Origin: Azonexus fungiphilus
GTDB lineage: Bacteria > Pseudomonadota > Gammaproteobacteria > Burkholderiales > Rhodocyclaceae
Reading direction: 5' to 3'
DNA length: 64,000 bases
Assembly (NCBI RefSeq): GCF_003634965.1
Contig: NZ_RBXP01000014.1
Coordinates: forward strand, 302,652 to 366,651
A program made the translations under genes and the position numbers. Each line of letters starts with the position of its first letter. The stretch's first letter is position 1. The notes beneath the pieces are model-generated. The model saw only the letters and a list, made by a program, of their open reading frames with translations, was not told the DNA's origin and did not search any database. Shown one piece after another: positions 1-9,427 of this stretch.

Positions 1-179
1 TCGGCGGTCCATCCGCCGATCTGCTGGTCGGTCGCAAATTGACCGGTGCCGTGCTCGGCTTGCGTGGTGGCTACGGCACGCTGTCCTGGGATGTCTTCAT
101 CGGCACCCCGCTGGATAAACCCCGGGGCTTTGAAACGGCACACAGCAGCAGCGGCATCAACCTGACCTTGAGCTTCTGA
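1..179 (+). CDS. TpsB/CdiB-type outer-membrane transporter, C-terminal end (partial)
   Basis: Only the last 58 residues are inside the window, read in the frame that ends at the TGA at 177-179. The peptide alternates hydrophobic and polar residues, has an aromatic near its end (GINLTLSF) and finishes in phenylalanine, as the last strands of an outer-membrane beta-barrel do. It lies 4 bp upstream of a TpsA/CdiA exoprotein gene. In two-partner secretion the TpsB barrel carries its TpsA partner across the outer membrane, so the position fixes the likely role. The POTRA domains and most of the barrel lie outside the window, so the family call rests on C-terminal character plus context. Confidence 0.7.
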   Translation, partial: GGPSADLLVGRKLTGAVLGLRGGYGTLSWDVFIGTPLDKPRGFETAHSSSGINLTLSF

Positions 180-183
180 GACC

Positions 184-3100
184 ATGAATGCACAACGCTT
201 CCGACTCGTTTTCAACCGTTCGCGCGGGATCTTGATGGCTGTTGCCGAATGCGTTTCGGCACGTTGCAAGTCGGCAGGCAGTCGCAGTTCGCCGCTGCCG
301 CGTCCGGCAATGGCGCGTTGGGCACCCCTGGCCTTTGCCGTCTTCTCGACGCTGGGCGGGTCATGGGTAACGATGTCGATCGCGCATGCGCAGGTCGTCG
401 CCTACCGGAATGCGCCGGCCAGCCAGCAACCAAGCATCACGAATGTCGGCAATGGCGTGCCGCTGATCAATATCCGAACGCCCAGTGCTGCCGGGGTGTC
501 CCGGAACACCTATGAACAGTTCGATGTCCAGGCCCAGGGCGCCATTCTCAACAACAGCCGGGTCAATACCCAGACCCAACTGGGCGGGTGGGTTCAGGGC
601 AACCCCTGGCTGGCGGCTGGCACCGCCCGCGTGATCCTCAACGAGATCATCTCGGCCAATCCCAGTCAGTTGCTCGGGTTCATCGAAGTGGCAGGAAGTA
701 CGGCGCAGGTCGTGATCGCCAACCCGGCCGGGCTGACCTGCAACGGTTGCGGCTTCATCAATGCGAGTCGCGCAACGCTGACCACCGGAACCCCGATCCT
801 TAACGGCGGCAATCTGGACGGTTATCGCGTTGAGGGCGGTGTGGTTCGTATCGAGGGTGGCGGCATGGATGCAAGCCGTGCCGGATACACCGATATCATC
901 GCCCGTGCCGTCCAGATCAACGCCGGTCTGTGGGCGCAAACCCTGGCGGTCACCACCGGCAGCAATACGGTAGACGCAAACAACACGCAGGTGACACCGA
1001 TTGCGGGTAGCGGTGCGGCGCCCGACTTTGCCATCGATGTGGCGCAGTTGGGCGGCATGTATGCCGGCAAGATCACCTTGCGTGGTACCGAAGTCGGGGT
1101 TGGCGTAAGAAATGCCGGTTATCTTGGCGCTTCAGTTGGCAATGTCGTGGTGACTGCCGATGGGCGCCTTGAGAATACGGGCGGGATTGTTGCAGCCACT
1201 GATTTAAGCATTGATGTGGGGGCCGGGATTACCCATCGGGGAGGATTCCAGGTTGGTGGAAACCTGCTACTCACCGCGGGTGACGATATCGATCTTGCCG
1301 GTAGTGAAAATTTCGTCGCAGGAACTTTTGGTGCTCAGACAGCCAATTCCATCATTCATAGCGATGCATGGAGTCGTGTTGGTAGATTGGATATCACGGC
1401 AGACACGTTGGACAACCGTCGTGGCAAATTCATCCAGACGGGCACTGGTGTCGGAGAATTCAAACTGGCCGACAAATTCGACAACCGTGCAGGTCTGGTC
1501 GTATCTGCGGGAGATGTTCAAGTCGCGGACACCAGTGCCGGTCACGCGCTGGCCATCGAAAATGGCCTCGGAAGCGTGGTTGCGGAGCAGCGGCTTGCGA
1601 TCAATGCTGGCAGTTTAAGCGGTGGCTCGCTACTGTCTCACCGTGATTTGACTGTCGAGATTGGTGGGGATTTTACGAACGACACAGAAATCACCGCCAA
1701 CCGTAACGCAGACATCACGGTGGGTGGCAGCTTCACCAACAGCGCCTTATTGCAGGCCGGAAATACCCTTTCCCTTCAGTCTGGCCAATTGACGAATGAA
1801 GCCACTGGCAAAATATTTGCCGCGAATCTTGATCTCTTGGTTGGTGGCACTGGCGCATTGCTTAACCGAGGAATCATCGACGGTGGCAATAGTCGCATTC
1901 AAGCCCATGCACTGAACAACCTTGGTTCAGGCCGTATCTATGGCGACAATCTCGCGATTTCAGCGGGCGCCCTGAGCAATGCCGCAGAAAATGGCAGCAG
2001 TTCGGTCATTGCCGCGCGAAACCGTTTGGATATTGCAGTCACCACGCTGGATAACCGCGACGGGTCTCTGATTTTCTCGGCCGGTGACATGCACATTGGC
2101 GGGGCGCTCGATGCGGACGGACATGCTGCGGGGCGCGCCAGTGCCGTCACCAATGCCAGCGCAACCATCGAATCCTTAGCCGACCTTACCCTGGAGGCTG
2201 AACGACTCGACAACCTTGATACCCATTTCCGTACCGGGATCAATGAGGAAGTGACTGGCTCGGGTCAAGATTTCCAAAACTATGGCTCCGCTTATCGTTA
2301 CACCAGCGATCAGGTCAGCACCTACTTAGGGCAGCCGAATAGTTCGCAGTGGGTGCTTTACCTCAACACCCCGACTGAAACCAGTTCGAGCTGGTATCGC
2401 TATGACTACACCCGTAGTACTACCGAAACTGTCGTTCTGGAACGGCAAGCGGCGAGCATCCAGGCTGGCGGGGTCCTGAAGATCGATGCCAAGGACGTTG
2501 TCAACGACAAGAGTCGCCTGCTTGCGGGGGGGAATCTGAACCTGATTGCCGATACGCTCGACAATCGCGATGCAACCGGCCGGCGTGAGGCCACCGAAAG
2601 TGGCACGGTGACGCACTACTGGCGAAACAAGCGGAGTAGCGGCCTGCCAGCGCAAGGCGTCGCAACCAGTCCTTATACCGCAGCGCCTGTCGTCGAGGAG
2701 TTCAGCCTTGCGACGGCTATTTACGAGGGCAATCGGAGCTTTTCGGGAAGCGGGTTTAATCAGGCTGGAAATACCCCGGGTAGCGCTGCGACGGTGAATG
2801 AGGCGCCACGCGTGCCCAATAACAGTCTGTTCCGCCCTGCGCCCGAGGCGGCAGGTTATCTGACGGAAACTGACCCACGTTTCGCCAACTACCGGCAATG
2901 GCTCAATTCGGACTACATGCTCCAGCAATTGGCCATGGATCCGGCAACGACCCAGAAACGTCTTGGAGACGGCTTTTACGAACAGCGGCTGATTACCGAA
3001 CAGATTGCCAATCTAACCGGACGACGTTTTCTTGACGGCTATGCCAATGAAGAGGATCAGTATCGAGCCTTGATGAACGCTGGCATCGCGGTTGCGAAGG

Positions 3101-6100
3101 AATGGAATCTGATTCCCGGCGTGGCGCTTTCTGCCGAGCAGATTGCTCGCCTTTCCAGCGATATCGTCTGGCTGGTCGAGCGCGAGGTTACGCTTGCCGA
3201 TGGCCGAGTGGCGAAAGCACTTGTGCCGCAGGTATATGCAAGTGTCCGAGAGGGAGATTTGGCGCCTTCAGGGGCGCTCATCGCGGGGCGCAATATCGAT
3301 CTGGCAGTAGCCGGGCAACTGGTTAATTCGGGCGCGATCGCCAGCCGTGGAAATGTTGCGGTTGCCGCCGGCGATTTCCTCAACCGCGGAGGCTTGCTTG
3401 CGGGTCGTGAGCTTGCGATCGAGGCAGAACGCGATCTTTCCTTCAAGGCGGGACTCATTACTGCAAAAGATCGGCTGGCACTGACTGCCGGTGGCAATAT
3501 CGTGGTCGCCAGCGACAGTTATCGGAGCGAGGCAGCTAGTGGTACACGGGAGGGGATTGCCCGCCAGGCCACGCTCTATGCGAGCGGTCCGGGTGCCTCG
3601 CTGGATTTGTCGGCGGTCGGCAATCTCAAGCTCGATGCGGCCCAGGTCATTGCCGGCCAGGCCAAGATTGTTGCCGGAGGGGATGTTTCGCTCAGTGCAT
3701 TGGCAGACCGTAGCAGCCAGACCCTGACCAACAGCAGGGGGAGTCGTACGCAAACCGAGATGCGAGAGACCGGAACTCGCATCGACACGACCGGTGATTT
3801 AACCCTCGCGAGTGGCGGTGATCTTTCATTCAATGCAGCCCGCTTGGCTGCGGGTGGGGTGTTGGCGGCTCGTGCAGAAGGCGACCTTGACGTAAATGCC
3901 GGACGCCAAAGTGTCGAGATCGATGGTCGCATCGGGCGCTCAACCATCGGTATTGGCCAGGAGAGTGTTGTCGGTAGTACGTTGTCAGGCAAGCAGGTGG
4001 CGCTCTCAGCTGGCGGCGATTTGGGCGTGGTCGCTAGCAGCCTTGTTGCCACGGGTGAAATGACGCTCAATGCAACGGGTGATGTACGTCTCGCGACGGC
4101 AACAGAAAGCACTCGCAACGACTGGCGAAAGGGGGATGGACGCAACTATCGCCTGGAATCCAGCACCAGTGAGCAAGGGGCCCTTTTAAAGGCGGGAGGG
4201 GATATTACGCTTGTCGCCGGTAGTGACTTGGTGGCTCGTGCGGCCGAGGTGGGCAGTGATGCGGGAGCCGTCAGGGCCCGCGCCGGAAACGATATGGTCA
4301 TCGAAGCCGGAGAAGCGAGCTATCAGCTGGAGCAGGCACGCTACAAGAAAAAGAGCGGCGCACTGTCGAGCACGACCAAAACGACGCGCGATTCGATCGA
4401 TAGCACCACTGCCATTGGTAGTACCTTTAGCGGCGAAACGGTGACCCTGGTTGCCGACGGCGATATCGGGATCAAGGGCAGCAATGTTGTAGCGACGAAA
4501 GATGCGGTGCTGGCGGCCGGCAACGATCTCAACATTGAAGCAGCCACTGAGACACATAACGAAACCCACTTCAAGAAGGTCAAGAAAAGCGGCGCCTTCG
4601 CCTCCGGTGCGAGTCTGACCATCGGCAAGCAGCAGATGAGCACCGACCAGAACACCGAGTCGACGCGGGCGGCAAAGAGCAGTGTCGGCAGCCTGGAGGG
4701 CGATGTGACGCTGCTGGCTGGCAATCGTTACCGCCAGGTCGGCAGCGACGTGATCGTGCCCAAGGGCGACATCGAGATTGCGGCAAAGACGGTCGACATC
4801 GTCGAAGCGCGGGAAACGGACGCCAGTCGCTTTGTCCAGAAGTCGAAGCAATCGGGGCTGACGGTGAGCATCAGCAACCCGGTGATCAGCGCCGTGCAAA
4901 CCGTGCAGCAGATGAAGGAGGCCGCCGGCAACACCAGTGACGGGCGGATGAAGGCGCTGGCAGCGGCAAGCGCCGCGCTCTCCGGGTACAACGCCTATTC
5001 GGCGGTGGCGGCGGGACAGGGGGAGACGATCAAGGGCAAGGACGGGCAGATTCCGACCAAGCGGGATGCTGACGGCAAGGCGATCGAAGGCCGCGACGCC
5101 ACGGCACTCGACAAGGTCGGCGGGATAAACGTCAGCATCAGCCTCGGCAGTTCGAAGAGCAAGAGCACCTCGACCCAGAAGCGCGACAGCGCGGCTGGCA
5201 GCGAACTGCTGGCCGGGGGTGACATCCGGGTCACGGCCGGCGGTGCCGGTGCCGCGAGCGACATCACGCTGCGTGGCGCCCAGGTCACGGCCGGCCAGAA
5301 CGTCACGCTGACGGCGGAAGACGAGATCAATCTGCTGGCTGCGGCCAACACCGCCGAGATGCGCAGCAGCAACAAGTCGAGCAGCGCCAGCGTCGGCGTC
5401 AGTGTCGGGACGAGTGGCTTCGCCATCACCGCCGCCGCCAGCCGGGGCAAAGGCAAGGCCAACGGCGACGACCTGAGCTGGACCAACACCCGCGTCGAAG
5501 CCGGCGAAACGCTGACCCTGAACTCGGGCGGCGACACCGCGCTCAAGGGCGCCGTTGCCGCCGCCGAGCGGGTCGTCGCGCGGGTCGGCGGCGATCTCGC
5601 CATTGAAAGCCTGCAAGACGTCAGCACCTACGACAGCAAGCAGAGCAGCAGCGGCTTCAGCATCAGCATCCCGATCACCGGCTTCTCGCTGACCGGCATC
5701 GGCGGCAGCATCAGTGCCAGTAAGAGCAAGATCGAAAGCGACTTCCGCAGCGTCGCCGAACAATCCGGCATCCGCGCCGGCGACGGCGGTTTCGACGTCC
5801 AGGTCGGGCAAGACACAACGCTGACCGGCGGTGCCATCACCAGCACGCAAAAAGCCATCGACGCCGAGAAGAACCGTTTCACCACCGGCAGCCAACTCAG
5901 CCTCAGCAATCTCGAAAACAAGGCGGAATATGAAGCCAAGGGCGGCAGCATCAACATCGGCGCCGGCTTCAGCCTCGACGGCAAGCTCGCGCCGCAAGGG
6001 ACGAGCGCAGGCTTCGGCGAGGATTCCGGTAAAGCTGGCAGCGCGACACAGGCCGCCATCTCCGACATCGCCGGCAACCAAGCCGCCCGCACCGGCGACG

Positions 6101-7701
6101 CCGAAACCGGGCTGAAACCGATCTTCGATGCCGCCAAGGTGCAGAAGGAGATCGATGCGCAGGTGCGGATCACGCAGATGTTCGGGCAGTTGGCACCGAA
6201 AGCGGCAGCTGACTTCGCGGGTAAACAGGCGGCAGAGCTCCGAGAGCAGGCAAAACAGGAAAGCGATCCGGCAAGGAAAGCCGAACTGCAGAACCAAGCA
6301 AAGCAGTGGGATGAAGGTGGTGTCTATCGCGTCGCCCTGCACACTGCCCTGGGCGGACTCGCAGGCGGCACCTCGGGTGCTTTGGGCGCTGGCGCTTCCG
6401 CCAGTGCGGCACCGCTTCTGAATGAACTGCAAGACAGCATTGTTGATCGTCTGAAGGATGCCGGGGCCGGTGACGCCGTTGCCAAGCTTGCCGGGCAACT
6501 GATCTCCGGAGCGACAGCGGTGGGCATCGGTGCGGTGGCGGGCGGCACTCAGGGAGCGACGACGGCGTTAAACACGGATGCGAATAATCGGCAGCTGCAT
6601 CCGGAGGAGAGGAAACTAATCCGCTCACTGGCTAAACAAAAGGCCAGGGAGGGCTGCCTGAATGATACCCAGTGCCAGCTTTCAGCCACCTTGTACTGGA
6701 CCGATGTCCTTGAGCGTGTGGCGGAAAGCAGAGTTGATGATCAGGAGTATCTGAAAACTGCCCAGTATCTGAACCAGCTTGAGAAAACGGCAAGCATTCA
6801 AGGCAGCGAGGGGCAAATGGGGGCAGTTAGCCGCTACTTCGCCGATCTCGAAACCGCCGCCAGGATGCTCGACCCGTACGCAGGCAAGACCATCGTCGTG
6901 AACGGGCAAGCGACATCACTCAATGGCAGCAACCAAACCTATTTTTCGGCAACGCCCGAGCAGTATGCCAATGCCAGCGGGAACTACTTCCTCGGCGTAG
7001 CGCCCGATCCCTCGATCATCCCCGGCATGGCCGAGCGGGATCAGGCCCGTCTGGAACAGGCCGGAGTGAAAAGCGGTAGTGCCGAGCCGCTATATCTGGC
7101 CGAAGAGATTGCTTTGGGCGGACCGCTGACTAGTAAGGTGCTGGGGGCGTTGGGACGGACCTGGAGGGCGCTTGATATAGCTTTTGCTGGAAAAGTGGGG
7201 GTCTCTGCGAGTGGAAATATTAGCACCCAGCAGGTGACCCGTGAGGGTATCGCGGCAAGTTTGAATGCGGCGGAGCGGGCACAACTCGCGAAATTGAATG
7301 CGCTCTCTGATAAAGCCGAGCAAGGTGCCTTGCGTGAAACCGTGACCAACGGCTACATGACACGCAATGGTTTTACCCAACTCGAAGGAAAATGCGGCAG
7401 CAACAAGTGCTTCGATGGCGTCTTCGTGAAGGGGGACACCGTCTATATCGTGGAGACGAAACCCTTGCAGGCGAATGGGGCTATCAAGTTGAATGGGCCA
7501 GATGGGGATTTGCCCACACAGATGACCCCTGACTGGGTGAAAAGCCGTGCGGATGCACTTGCACAAACCGGTGATCCGACAAAAAAACAGACGGCTGCCT
7601 TGATACAAAAAACATTTGACCCGAATAGCAATATCAATCTGGTCAAGATTGTTGCCGGTGTCAATGAAAACGGCGTTACTTTGGTGAAATTGGCGAAATG
7701 A
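184..7701 (+). CDS. cdiA: CdiA-like contact-dependent inhibition exoprotein with nuclease-type C-terminal toxin
   Basis: A 2505-residue filamentous-haemagglutinin-type TpsA protein. The N terminus has an extended signal peptide region (RFRLVFN, then a hydrophobic core near residue 45-70, cut after AHA). The TPS secretion domain follows, with NPAGLTCNGCGF around residue 180. Residues 300-2000 are haemagglutinin-type repeats rich in GGD and LTAG turns. A glycine/alanine-rich stretch and a NNRQLHPEE motif near 2135 mark the pre-toxin region. The last ~165 residues differ in composition and contain FDGVF (D2411) followed by VYIVETKP (E2424, K2426). This fits a PD-(D/E)xK nuclease core as in several CdiA toxins that cut tRNA or DNA. 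No VENN motif was found, so the toxin junction is unmarked. The order transporter-exoprotein-immunity matches cdiBAI. The exact nuclease substrate cannot be read from sequence. Confidence 0.9.
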   Translation: MNAQRFRLVFNRSRGILMAVAECVSARCKSAGSRSSPLPRPAMARWAPLAFAVFSTLGGSWVTMSIAHAQVVAYRNAPASQQPSITNVGNGVPLINIRTPSAAGVSRNTYEQFDVQAQGAILNNSRVNTQTQLGGWVQGNPWLAAGTARVILNEIISANPSQLLGFIEVAGSTAQVVIANPAGLTCNGCGFINASRATLTTGTPILNGGNLDGYRVEGGVVRIEGGGMDASRAGYTDIIARAVQINAGLWAQTLAVTTGSNTVDANNTQVTPIAGSGAAPDFAIDVAQLGGMYAGKITLRGTEVGVGVRNAGYLGASVGNVVVTADGRLENTGGIVAATDLSIDVGAGITHRGGFQVGGNLLLTAGDDIDLAGSENFVAGTFGAQTANSIIHSDAWSRVGRLDITADTLDNRRGKFIQTGTGVGEFKLADKFDNRAGLVVSAGDVQVADTSAGHALAIENGLGSVVAEQRLAINAGSLSGGSLLSHRDLTVEIGGDFTNDTEITANRNADITVGGSFTNSALLQAGNTLSLQSGQLTNEATGKIFAANLDLLVGGTGALLNRGIIDGGNSRIQAHALNNLGSGRIYGDNLAISAGALSNAAENGSSSVIAARNRLDIAVTTLDNRDGSLIFSAGDMHIGGALDADGHAAGRASAVTNASATIESLADLTLEAERLDNLDTHFRTGINEEVTGSGQDFQNYGSAYRYTSDQVSTYLGQPNSSQWVLYLNTPTETSSSWYRYDYTRSTTETVVLERQAASIQAGGVLKIDAKDVVNDKSRLLAGGNLNLIADTLDNRDATGRREATESGTVTHYWRNKRSSGLPAQGVATSPYTAAPVVEEFSLATAIYEGNRSFSGSGFNQAGNTPGSAATVNEAPRVPNNSLFRPAPEAAGYLTETDPRFANYRQWLNSDYMLQQLAMDPATTQKRLGDGFYEQRLITEQIANLTGRRFLDGYANEEDQYRALMNAGIAVAKEWNLIPGVALSAEQIARLSSDIVWLVEREVTLADGRVAKALVPQVYASVREGDLAPSGALIAGRNIDLAVAGQLVNSGAIASRGNVAVAAGDFLNRGGLLAGRELAIEAERDLSFKAGLITAKDRLALTAGGNIVVASDSYRSEAASGTREGIARQATLYASGPGASLDLSAVGNLKLDAAQVIAGQAKIVAGGDVSLSALADRSSQTLTNSRGSRTQTEMRETGTRIDTTGDLTLASGGDLSFNAARLAAGGVLAARAEGDLDVNAGRQSVEIDGRIGRSTIGIGQESVVGSTLSGKQVALSAGGDLGVVASSLVATGEMTLNATGDVRLATATESTRNDWRKGDGRNYRLESSTSEQGALLKAGGDITLVAGSDLVARAAEVGSDAGAVRARAGNDMVIEAGEASYQLEQARYKKKSGALSSTTKTTRDSIDSTTAIGSTFSGETVTLVADGDIGIKGSNVVATKDAVLAAGNDLNIEAATETHNETHFKKVKKSGAFASGASLTIGKQQMSTDQNTESTRAAKSSVGSLEGDVTLLAGNRYRQVGSDVIVPKGDIEIAAKTVDIVEARETDASRFVQKSKQSGLTVSISNPVISAVQTVQQMKEAAGNTSDGRMKALAAASAALSGYNAYSAVAAGQGETIKGKDGQIPTKRDADGKAIEGRDATALDKVGGINVSISLGSSKSKSTSTQKRDSAAGSELLAGGDIRVTAGGAGAASDITLRGAQVTAGQNVTLTAEDEINLLAAANTAEMRSSNKSSSASVGVSVGTSGFAITAAASRGKGKANGDDLSWTNTRVEAGETLTLNSGGDTALKGAVAAAERVVARVGGDLAIESLQDVSTYDSKQSSSGFSISIPITGFSLTGIGGSISASKSKIESDFRSVAEQSGIRAGDGGFDVQVGQDTTLTGGAITSTQKAIDAEKNRFTTGSQLSLSNLENKAEYEAKGGSINIGAGFSLDGKLAPQGTSAGFGEDSGKAGSATQAAISDIAGNQAARTGDAETGLKPIFDAAKVQKEIDAQVRITQMFGQLAPKAAADFAGKQAAELREQAKQESDPARKAELQNQAKQWDEGGVYRVALHTALGGLAGGTSGALGAGASASAAPLLNELQDSIVDRLKDAGAGDAVAKLAGQLISGATAVGIGAVAGGTQGATTALNTDANNRQLHPEERKLIRSLAKQKAREGCLNDTQCQLSATLYWTDVLERVAESRVDDQEYLKTAQYLNQLEKTASIQGSEGQMGAVSRYFADLETAARMLDPYAGKTIVVNGQATSLNGSNQTYFSATPEQYANASGNYFLGVAPDPSIIPGMAERDQARLEQAGVKSGSAEPLYLAEEIALGGPLTSKVLGALGRTWRALDIAFAGKVGVSASGNISTQQVTREGIAASLNAAERAQLAKLNALSDKAEQGALRETVTNGYMTRNGFTQLEGKCGSNKCFDGVFVKGDTVYIVETKPLQANGAIKLNGPDGDLPTQMTPDWVKSRADALAQTGDPTKKQTAALIQKTFDPNSNINLVKIVAGVNENGVTLVKLAK
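4595..4800 (+). repeat. cdiA internal segment duplicated at 8695-8900
   Basis: Upstream copy of the ~206-bp direct repeat. It encodes part of the haemagglutinin-repeat stalk of the CdiA-like protein. Homology between the two copies could support recombination that deletes or swaps the toxin/immunity module between them. Confidence 0.8.
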
Positions 7702-8612
7702 GCAATTCAATCAAGGATAAATATCTGGCCGATCCGGCTCGCTATGCTGAGGAGGCATACGACTCTCTCCAGCAGAGGCTATTGACCATTGAGTACAAGT
7801 ACGCCAAGGGCGTACCAAAGTTCGAAAATTTGTTTGCCTTCATGGCCTCTGCACACGAAAACCTCGGTCTCCTCGCCTACTTCGCCCACGGCGACATGAC
7901 AGCCTTCAAGCAGCATTGGTATCTGGCCACCAAGCTCTGGTTACATGCATCACGCCATCTTCCGAACAAAGACTATTACATGAGCGGAGGAGAAGACCAT
8001 TTCACCTTGGAATGGAGTTTCATTCATCCACTAGTATCCGACAATCAGGCACTCATTAACGAAGCTGCGGCACTCGAAACACCGGTGCTGCTGATGTACC
8101 GCGATAACCCAAAAACGATCGAATTCGCCTTCCACATCGCTCAACTCGTTATCCGTGGCGACTACGAAGCCGCACAAGCTAAAATCGCCATTGGCGCCAA
8201 AAAAGCGGGCAGCAAAATGAAACAAGCCTATGCCAACGGCAACGACTTCTACTCGCTCCTGATGAAGGGGGACAAAGCCGGGCTGGAGGATTCGCTCATG
8301 AATGATCTACGAAACCTCAAGAAAAATACCTTTTTTACGGTTTCCGAATTTGTATACCCAATCATTACGCTGAGAACCAAGCTCTGCTGGCACAAAGGCA
8401 TCCCGGTCGAGATCGAGCACCCGATGGTGCCGATGGCATGGATGCCCATTCAGCCGCTGCCGCAATACGACGACATCTACGATTTCCTCTCACCGAACTG
8501 GCAACCGCCCGACCAAGGTTTCATGGCAAGGCTGTCACGCAAGCTCCAGAAATCGTTTCCGGAGATCGATGCTTGCATGGAGCGCATCCGTCAGGTCGAT
8601 AGGTGCTCTTGA
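7698..8612 (+). CDS. probable CDI immunity protein (Imm49-like)
   Basis: This 304-residue soluble protein starts inside the cdiA stop codon (ATGA overlap), the usual coupling of toxin and immunity genes. It has no signal peptide or membrane segment and is mostly helical, with many Trp/Tyr/Phe in the middle third (for example FKQHWYLATKLW). Size, helical character and position suggest the Imm49 type of polymorphic-toxin immunity proteins. I recall that family only in outline, so the subfamily is tentative. Base composition is more AT-rich than the house-keeping genes, like the toxin tip of cdiA. The inferred role is to bind and block the cognate nuclease domain in the producing cell and its siblings. 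Confidence 0.7.
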   Translation: MSNSIKDKYLADPARYAEEAYDSLQQRLLTIEYKYAKGVPKFENLFAFMASAHENLGLLAYFAHGDMTAFKQHWYLATKLWLHASRHLPNKDYYMSGGEDHFTLEWSFIHPLVSDNQALINEAAALETPVLLMYRDNPKTIEFAFHIAQLVIRGDYEAAQAKIAIGAKKAGSKMKQAYANGNDFYSLLMKGDKAGLEDSLMNDLRNLKKNTFFTVSEFVYPIITLRTKLCWHKGIPVEIEHPMVPMAWMPIQPLPQYDDIYDFLSPNWQPPDQGFMARLSRKLQKSFPEIDACMERIRQVDRCS

Positions 8613-8694
8613 GTTTCCCCCATGTCAGGGTGTGATAGACCGAATCCTCACGCCGAACAACCTCGTTCCTCAAATGCAGGGCTGCGCCCCCTTT

Positions 8695-8901
8695 CCTTCG
8701 CCTCCGGCGTGAGCGTGACATTCGGCAAGCAGCAGATGGATACCGACCAGAACACCGAGTCGACGCGGGCGTCGAAGAGCAGCGTCGGCAGTCTGGAAGG
8801 CGATGTGACGCTGCTGGCTGGTAACCGCTACCGCCAGGTCGGCAGCGACGTGATCGTGCCCAAGGGCAACATCGAAATCGCAGTAAAGACGGGCGACATC
8901 G
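8695..8901 (+). pseudogene. orphan internal fragment of cdiA
   Basis: The stretch 8695-8900 repeats 4595-4800 of the cdiA gene at a constant offset of 4100 bp with no gaps. By hand I count about 23 mismatches over 200 bp. The reading frame is preserved for about 68 codons (for example VGSLEGDVTLLAGNRYRQV). It then runs out of homology at 8900, where a different ORF begins. There is no start codon or signal peptide appropriate to an exoprotein. It looks like the scar of a displaced cdiA 3' module or a recombination donor. Confidence 0.8.
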
Positions 8902-8902
8902 C

Positions 8903-9319
8903 ATGGATACTTTGGCCTTTTTGTCTCTCCCCGCAAACAGAGACAAGCAGGGGCGGGCAGACTTCATTACCTGGGTTGATACCTACCTCAAGGGACATTC
9001 GGACCAACCATACCAATATCGCGGCCTTGATGTTTATGGCGCACGCTGTGCGCTTCTGCATGCCTTCAGCTCTGAGGTCAGTTACCACGATCAATACCCA
9101 GATGCGAAGCGATTTGGCTATCACGACGGTGGCAAACACGCCTACGATCCAGCGCAGAATGAACGCTTGGTGATCATTGGTACGGCGTCATTTCTGAATG
9201 ACGTGGTTGCAGCTGTTGGCGACTTTATGGAGGCATGCAAGGCCGACACGGATCTCCGTGGACGGGTCGAAGCGAGGCTGCCGGGAGTGTTGCAAACCTT
9301 TCCTCTCCAGCCAGATTGA
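8903..9319 (+). CDS. hypothetical protein, possibly N-terminally truncated
   Basis: A 138-residue ORF whose first ATG lies 2 bp beyond the point where the cdiA-fragment homology stops. It contains DVYGARCALLHAF and a C-terminal amphipathic helix region. I associate this pattern with a family of uncharacterised bacterial proteins that normally carry roughly 30 more N-terminal residues, but I cannot confirm that here. No Shine-Dalgarno sequence precedes the ATG. Both facts suggest that recombination at about 8900 removed the original start. It could be a remnant immunity or accessory gene of an older CDI cassette. No function is assigned. Confidence 0.5.
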   Translation: MDTLAFLSLPANRDKQGRADFITWVDTYLKGHSDQPYQYRGLDVYGARCALLHAFSSEVSYHDQYPDAKRFGYHDGGKHAYDPAQNERLVIIGTASFLNDVVAAVGDFMEACKADTDLRGRVEARLPGVLQTFPLQPD

Positions 9320-9427
9320 AGCAAAAACTCTGCTTTTTCCCGATGTCGGCATACTGTCGTCCTGCTGTCGTGTTGCCTTTGGTCGGCGCCCTGCACACTA
9401 GTTCCATCAACCAACCGATGGAGAACA

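Noticed and set aside
4186-6498. 770-residue minus-strand ORF within cdiA
   Set aside because: Arg/Ala/Gly-rich and without motifs; it is the antisense shadow of the GC-rich exoprotein gene.
6500-7701. VENN or ELYN toxin-junction motif
   Set aside because: Searched by eye in the pre-toxin part; only NNRQLHPEE was found, which is not the junction motif.
8622-9173. 183-residue ORF as a real gene
   Set aside because: The middle third copies cdiA and the end is out of frame with the better ORF at 8903.
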